The position numbers were made by a program, and so were the translations under genes. The notes below the pieces were generated by a model. That model had not been told where the DNA came from, did not search any database, and saw nothing but the letters and a program-made list of their open reading frames with translations. DNA of 64,000 nt from Narthecium ossifragum. Taxonomy: Eukaryota > Streptophyta > Magnoliopsida > Dioscoreales > Nartheciaceae. Location of the stretch: assembly GCA_963920575.1 (NCBI GenBank), contig OY986966.1, positions 28,468,581 through 28,532,580 of the forward strand, read 5' to 3'. Below, piece after piece: positions 58,222-64,000 of the stretch (position 1 is its first letter; each line of letters opens with the position of its first letter).

Positions 58222-58934
58222 AGATCTAAACCATTATTGCCGTAATGTAACCAAAATGGAACAATAGCATTTTTATTTTCGAGGATGTATGGAAATGTAG
58301 ATGTTGTAACAACACAGTGTCAACTGCCTGGGTAGAATTTAATAATTTATTGCTTTATTTAATTTTGATCTTGATCTTGATTTCGTGGATCCGACAAGTT
58401 CAAGATGATCAGGACCAGGTCCTACTGGGCCTAATGTCGGGCCGGATTTAGGTCTATGGACCTGATGACCAACCCCTCAAACTCAGTTTGAGGCCGGGTC
58501 CAGGTCCATGATATTTCAGCCCGATCCTATTCCCTACCGGCATGGCCCATTACAATTTTTTTTGAGTATCGTGCTTCATGAGTTAACAAGGATCATAAAC
58601 ATCCAAATAGCCGAAACTTGTGACTTTGGATAAGGATAACTCCAACTAAATTCAAAACGAAAACATTGGTCGACACAAGAAGGAAAGGTTTAGGATAAAA
58701 CCAGCTTACGTATGCATGGAAGCCAACACAAGTTATTTGTCTAAGCTTCCAATTGAGTTCCCAAAAGCAAATTCAAGAGTTGTTATAATTGCTAAGATTG
58801 CTATCAAAGAATTGAAAACCCCACGTACTTATAGAACAATATCACCTTCGGAAGCCTTGGCAGGTCTCCGTTCTCAACATATCTACCAGTTTGCGGTGAT
58901 GTACGGTATCATCTCCAAGTCTTCATCAGCCGGT
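58222..58934. other. Intergenic DNA downstream of AP3M
   Basis: Contains one arm (about 58686–58708) of the inverted-repeat element seen at 35534–35933. The 58716–59027 open frame overlaps the antisense F-box fragment and has no recognised homology. Confidence 0.5.
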
Positions 58935-59444
58935 CTAAATGCTAAATGTATCAAGGCTATCTACTCGCTTTATCCCGGAATGACAGAGCATATATTGATC
59001 GGGTCGTCGTGTGACAAAGGGTGGTAAACGAACCAGATCATCCCGGTAAGGATGCCTCAGCCGTGGCCGTGATCTTCTCTTCACAGGAGCAGATGGGAGT
59101 TGTTTCACCATCTTATAATTAGATGCAGTGATGTCGAACAAGTGGTTCATGAAGGGCCAGCTGTCGCTGCCGAGGGAGCGACCAATCTCAATCTTAAACA
59201 CGGGGAGTAGCATGAGCAATGGAGGCCGTGATGCCATGTAGTCTACCATGGCTTCCTTGTATATTGACCTCCAACCTCGACAAGCCCTGCCGTAGGCCAT
59301 GTAAGTCGGTATGTCGCTAAGCTTCATGATGATGGTATAGAGTACGAGGTCAGGGAGATCAGTCCATCGCTTCTTCTCCTTGTTCTCCTTGTTGTTGAGA
59401 GTGGGAAGCTTGTTGTTATGATAGCAAGATGACACTTGCCCCAT
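58935..59444 (-). pseudogene. F-box/DUF295-like gene fragment, 169 codons
   Basis: The minus strand from the ATG at 59444 reads MGQVSSCYHNNKLPTLNNKE, then RWTDLPDLVLYTIIMKLSDI and PTYMAYGRACRGWRSIYKEA, an F-box of the DUF295 family that would link an SCF ligase to a substrate. MNHLFDITASNYKMVKQL corresponds to the FYDITERR stretch of the relatives. After about residue 120 the sequence (RRSRPRLRHPYRDDLVRL...) no longer resembles the family and stops at 169, against the usual 350–450. It may be a recent truncation or a short expressed protein. The ATG start is shared with the 34437 copy. Confidence 0.7.
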
Positions 59445-59826
59445 GAGAGAGGAGGAAGCGAAGAGGAGAACTCTAGTCTAGATATATACGTGAAGTAGTT
59501 AGGAAGCCTATATATATATATCTATCTAAACTGAGAGCAGGAAGCTTAATTGTTGCTGTTATGGCAAGACATGAGAGGAAGGAAGAGTAAAGCTAGGCTT
59601 TGGTGGTCTAGATATATATTAGGGCTCCTTAGTGATCTCCTTAAATTTCTATTGTATTTGGCGTAAACCAACCAAAACTCTACTGCGGCTCAGAGTAGGG
59701 ATTTCTGCTGGGAGACTGAAAAATCGAAAGATTGGTTCCAAGTCCAACTCCTTCTATTCAGGAGATCCGCCCAATGTCAATCTGAGATCCAGTCTGGCCC
59801 AATTTGAATCTGTGGCCCCATCTGTG
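59445..59826. other. Intergenic DNA, no gene seen
   Basis: Short TA-rich stretches and degenerate copies of the GGCCCAAT..GAATCTG unit that becomes a tandem repeat at 59827. Confidence 0.5.
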
Positions 59827-59972
59827 CCCAATAGGAATCTGGGCCCAATATGAATCTGTGATCCAATCTGGCCCAATATGAATCTGTGATCAGACTAGCC
59901 CAATAGGAATCTGGGCCCAATATGAATCTGTGATCCAATCTGGCCCAATATGAATCTGTGATCAGACTAGCC
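59827..59972. repeat. 72-bp tandem repeat, two copies, with sub-repeats
   Basis: Copies at 59827–59898 and 59899–59970 are virtually identical. Each holds two GGCCCAATATGAATCTGTGA-like sub-units, so the array is a higher-order repeat in the promoter region of the ECH gene. Confidence 0.85.
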
Positions 59973-60237
59973 CTACATCAAATCATGGGAGTCTTGGGAG
60001 ATATGCTTTTATTTCTTTTGCTGATCCCAAGGACAAATGACGTGATCACCCACGAATTTTAAGGCAGATGGACAATAATAATTGAATTAATATTAGAGGT
60101 GTGTTTCTAACTTCCGATAGAAGGGATTGCGGGTCGCCGACTCGCCGCGAATATTAAAGCGAAAAGAGCTCCAAATGAGCCCTAGCAGCGCCAATAGATC
60201 CCGATAGAGATCCAAACGCCAGAGCTCTGTTCTCGCT

Positions 60238-61479
60238 ATGGATCCAATCCAGGTAAACCTCTCGACCTCCAAAAGGCCCCTATGTGATCTCTGTCCTTCC
60301 CTTCTTTAGGGCTTGCGCGATTTGAAACGATGGGATTTTTGGGGTTCTTTTCCGAATTTTAGCTGGATCTCATGGTTTTGAATCGATGATTATTGATGTA
60401 AATGTAACGATTTGGATGTGGAGAGTTCGAGGCCAAGATTTGCACTTGTGATCTATGACAAAGTTTAGTTTAGATCTAGTGGTTCGATCTTTCGTTGTCG
60501 TCTATCATAAGACAGTGTGATTGGTTCTGTTTGCAGCCACCGGCGGAGAACTATGCCAATCCGACGACGTGCTTTTTCCATGTCCTCTTCAAGGTATATT
60601 TTTTTTGGCTGGCGAACCCTTTGGTTCTTGGTCTTTCGCAGATTTGATCTTATTCGCTCGCTTTGGTGTACTAATTTCTGTTTTTGGATAGGCGGCAGCA
60701 TTGGCATTCTACATCCTGTCAGCGCTGTTTTTCAATAACTTCGTCATAATCTTCGTGGTGACTGTTCTTCTTGCCGCTCTGGACTTTTGGACCGTCAAGA
60801 ATGTGAGTGGAAGGATACTGGTCGGACTGAGGTGGTGGAATGAGATAAATGAGCAGGGGGATAGTGTGTGGAAATTTGAGTGCCTGGATCAAGAGGTTAC
60901 TAATCTTTTGTTTAGCTTGTTTTTTAGTTAAAAGTTGCTAAATTGTTACTGCAGAGATTTGTATGGATCTCATGGTTTATGTCTTTTCTTTTTGGTCAGT
61001 CTCTCGCTCGGATGAATAAGAAGGATTCTTGGCTTTTCTGGTGGGCACTCTATCTAAATGTGAGTATCTTTCAGATTTCTTGTATGTACAATGATGATAT
61101 AACATTGCAGGGCGAAGTAGCTTTCATGCATAGTCTTAATTTATAATTACTGGTTAGCTGGCACTTTCTTGCATGCAGCTGCTAAGCAGTCTTATCTCCC
61201 GGGAAACTTTTAAAGCTTTAGAAACTGCTTTAGCTTTGTTGGTTCCTCTGGAATAGAAAGAAAGAAACTAGATCGACGGCGAATTTTCACTGATGTTTGC
61301 TAGACGAGCATTCTGAGATTAAAGGCTGGGACACAGAATACCGAAATTTTCACATGTGCGTCAACATGTTTTCCTCCTATGTATAATCATGAAACCTACT
61401 TTCTACCTTGCTCTTTGTAGTTCAAATCTTGGCTTCCCCCTTGTTGTTTTACGCTTAAGATTATGCAAATTTCTCAATC

Positions 61480-61546
<67 letters not shown>

Positions 61547-63562
61547 AAATCAGTAGAAAGAAAGACATTATTTTCTGTTGGGTTTCTCTTCACTTTAGGC
61601 TTTTGCCTTTTCCTGTGAGAAAGGAAACGTTTGGTTGCACCATTTCAGTATCTTTTTCTAAATTGTTCTAAAGTAAAACAGAAGGTCAGAAGTGTTTGAT
61701 GGATGTTCTAGATTTGATTTACTGGACGTTTAACGTTTTAAACTGAATAATGAATGTCAAGTGGTGCTTCTGTTCTCCCAAGACATGCACATGGTGGATG
61801 ATGCTGCACTAACTAATTCTGTTCTCGTGAAGAATCCTGATATGGCATTTTAGGTCATATATCTTAAGGTTTTCATTATTGATTGCTTGCAAAAGAATTG
61901 AACTAAGATGTATAAGAGATTCCACTCGTTATTATTAAATCGGTTTTCTCAAGACGAATTGGCATTCCCGGAAAAAACAATAACATATTCCACATGAAGA
62001 CACTATGTAATATAGAGTTCATTGAGGACTAATATGCTATTCTTTGTTATGGTTTGGCTATTGTACATAAAAGTTAGCCTGTATGTTTTTTTTTCAGGTT
62101 CTTGCCATTATGGTACCTTTGCATACCTTCTACCTGTGAATTTTTTTTCTTGTCTTGTCTATTAACTTTATATGTGCTTCTGATGCACCCATATGTGCAA
62201 TCAGCAGAAATATACATTTAATATACACGCATAAGGGCAACCTTAGGTTATTTGTACATAATCACAAATTTGATTATGCAGGCTGTAGCATGGATAATTC
62301 TCGGCATATTTTCCCTTATAAGGTTTCAAGCGGATTATATACTTGTTGTTGGAGTTTGTTTGACTCTCAGCATTGCAAATATTATTGGGTTCACCAGATG
62401 CCGGAAAGGTAAGCACTGTTGTGCTCTTTCTGAAATAAGCTTCCCTTTTTGCTTCTTTCTTGATGGTTGAATAGGTGGCTTGCTGAGTAGTTTTATTTTC
62501 TGCGAGCTATGGGGGTTTTATGATCTTATATCCGCTTTTTGACAGATGTCCATCAGGCTAGTGATTATTGAATTTCAAGTTATAACACTAACCAGGAATT
62601 TCAGAAGCTAAAACTGCGGATATCATAATGATGGATTTCTTCTAGATTAACTGACCAGAATCCTGATTGTGATAAATGATAATGGTCCGTGGATAGGTTA
62701 AGAGCCCTCTCCATTTGTTCGTATAGACATTTTTCTATGCCCTTTATGGGAAAGATTTTTGAACTTGGTCTTTTGTAATGCTTGAAAATAAACTGTTTGA
62801 ACCACCATCTGGATATTTGCTTACCTTTTGGTCATTTTAAATTTATACTTATCTAATAGCAATTTCTTTTCAAAATAGTAAGGGTGGCCCTTTTGTTTTA
62901 TTTGGAGAGAGAATTCAATTGTCTTTTCATTTAATAGTTAGTAAAGCAGAATAGGTCGTTAGTCATTGAGATAAGTTGGTCATCCAAGTGGCGGCAGTAG
63001 TTGATACATGCAACATCTAGATATATGAAAAATTTCTACCAAAATGCCGTCAGATGTCTGCTTTGAACTCTGAAGATCCAGAAAGAGCTTAGCACCATTT
63101 TCCTTGAATAACATAGTATTAACTGTTTGTTATTATCTTGGGTTTAGGTAGAGCAACTAGAATTTCATACTTTCATTTACCTGGAGGTCTGTGTGGAACA
63201 GCAATATTGTTAATACTGCTTTCTATGCTACATGGCAACAGTCTCTGCTCAAACCTTAAGCTATTTGCAAAGTAATACCAGGAAACACTTTAAACTCTCC
63301 AAGCAAGAAACGACACAAATATGGGCTATAACTTAATGCAATCTATTGCTTGCTAGCTAGAGGTCCATGTGTGTAGCTTTGCTTTATATATTTAATGAAA
63401 GTATTCAAGTTTCAAAGAATATTTGCAGTGTAGTCTTTTATAAATGATAGCTCTGATTTGCTGGTTTTTCCAGATGCCAAGAAACAGATCCAACAGTTTG
63501 CTTCTCAGACTATCGCATCACGTTTCTCTTCAACACTACAGTCAGCATTTAGTGTTGTGTGA
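60238..63562 (+). CDS. ECH: ECHIDNA, TGN protein of the TVP23 family, 6 exons
   Basis: Exons 60238–60252, 60537–60593, 60692–60895, 61000–61059, 62282–62408 and 63474–63562 give 183 residues; Arabidopsis ECH has 186. ECH is a trans-Golgi network membrane protein that acts with YIP4 proteins in secretion of cell-wall material and cell elongation. The first exon encodes only MDPIQ. PPAENYANPTTCFFHVLFK is followed by a hydrophobic pair (ALAFYILSALFF, FVIIFVVTVLLAALDFW), the loop NVSGRILVGLRWWNEINEQG, SLARMNKKDSWLFWWALYL and a second hydrophobic pair (AVAWIILGIFSLI, ADYILVVGVCLTLSIANII). The tail DAKKQIQQFASQTIASRFSS faces the cytosol in family models. Four membrane segments fit the family. Exon 1 was chosen by phase and by the MDP start. 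Confidence 0.96.
61483..61546. repeat. (AG)n microsatellite in ECH intron 4
   Basis: About 60 bp of pure AG repeats within the 1.2-kb intron. Confidence 0.97.
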
Positions 63563-64000
63563 GATATTACTGGAAAGTTCAAAAGGGACACTATGTAGAT
63601 ATTGGATTCATTGGAAGGGACCGGTGGTATTCTAAGGAAGTTGCACTGAAAAATTCTTTGTTGTATCTTGTTGGTCTCATTCAACTCATGGCCTCAATGT
63701 AGCTAATTTTGACTATTTGAATTGCTAGTTTGTGTAGTACAAATACTCTCGGTTTGCTAATGCCATCACCTGGTTTGTGGCATCTAAGCCATAGACTAAA
63801 TTTTTATCAACCTACATTCAAAGTTATTGCCAATCACCTCTAAAGGCGTTCCATTCGGCTATCTCTAAATCACCACAACTTATATAGCTGGCACAGTGTG
63901 ATGATGAGTTTGATGCATTGCAGCGTCAGGAGTGCTGCTAGGATTCTTGTGAGTAGTAGCTGTGACACAAATAGGCGTATACTAGTTTTTTCCTTGTGTA
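63563..64000. other. 3' flank of ECH
   Basis: Probable 3' untranslated region and downstream DNA; nothing else recognised before the window ends. Confidence 0.5.

Noticed and set aside
58716..59027. 103-codon frame antisense to the F-box fragment
   Set aside because: No homology recognised, and it overlaps the better supported minus-strand fragment.
1..64000. CRISPR arrays, operons, prokaryotic promoters or ribosome-binding sites
   Set aside because: The window is plant nuclear DNA with spliced genes; the repeats are microsatellites, LTRs and tandem blocks.

Overview
The window is nuclear DNA of a flowering plant. Every real gene is split by GT–AG introns (one GC–AG), intergenic DNA is AT-rich, and at least three LTR retrotransposons, LINE debris and many microsatellites are present. 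GC-rich first exons and the MYB exon composition suggest a monocot, but this is inference and the species cannot be named from the sequence.

Layout. 1–4.4 kb: a minus-strand LTR element without a recognisable protein (LARD type), cut by the left window edge. 5.9–6.6 kb: tandem blocks that each begin CTTATAAG. 7.5–10.3 kb: a minus-strand Copia derivative carrying gag only. 11.6–14.8 kb: a gibberellin 2-oxidase gene (+). 16.4–19.5 kb: an organellar alkaline/neutral invertase gene (−). 19.5–25.1 kb: gene-free, with an isolated GC-rich G-box cluster at 23.3–23.6 kb. 25.1–26.3 kb: an R2R3-MYB gene (−). 28.5–29.9 kb: LINE remnants split by a probable solo LTR. 32–37 kb: an uncertain small ORF, an F-box-like pseudogene, a 400-bp inverted-repeat element, a LINE reverse-transcriptase fragment and a fragment of the AP-3 mu gene. 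37.5–43.8 kb: a full-length young Ty1/copia element with a perfect 5-bp target duplication. 43.8–44.2 kb: a truncated F-box-like gene next to the insertion. 44.9–48.7 kb: plastid ribosomal protein S1 (−). 49.1–49.7 kb: a POLTERGEIST-like PP2C remnant. 50.7–53.9 kb: CSP41B (+). 54.4–58.2 kb: AP-3 subunit mu (+). 58.9–59.4 kb: a third F-box-like fragment (−). 60.2–63.6 kb: ECHIDNA/TVP23 (+).

The genes are independent housekeeping or regulatory units, not an operon or cluster. They cover gibberellin breakdown, sucrose cleavage in organelles, plastid translation and RNA stability, vacuolar and TGN trafficking, and stress or hormone transcription. Exon chains were built by hand; phases close and the products align end to end with remembered Arabidopsis homologues: GA2ox 340 aa, invertase 606 aa, MYB 297 aa, RPS1 416 aa, CSP41B 388 aa, AP3M 416 aa and ECH 183 aa.

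The observation most worth testing is in the Copia element at 37465–43800. It has no initiator-Met primer-binding site. The 15 bases that start 2 nt after its 5' LTR are instead a perfect reverse complement of a segment inside its own LTR, in the orientation needed for self-primed reverse transcription. Other leads are the gag-only element with palindromic GATCGATC arrays in its LTRs, the captured piece of AP3M 20 kb from its parent, and conserved gene neighbourhoods shared with Arabidopsis.
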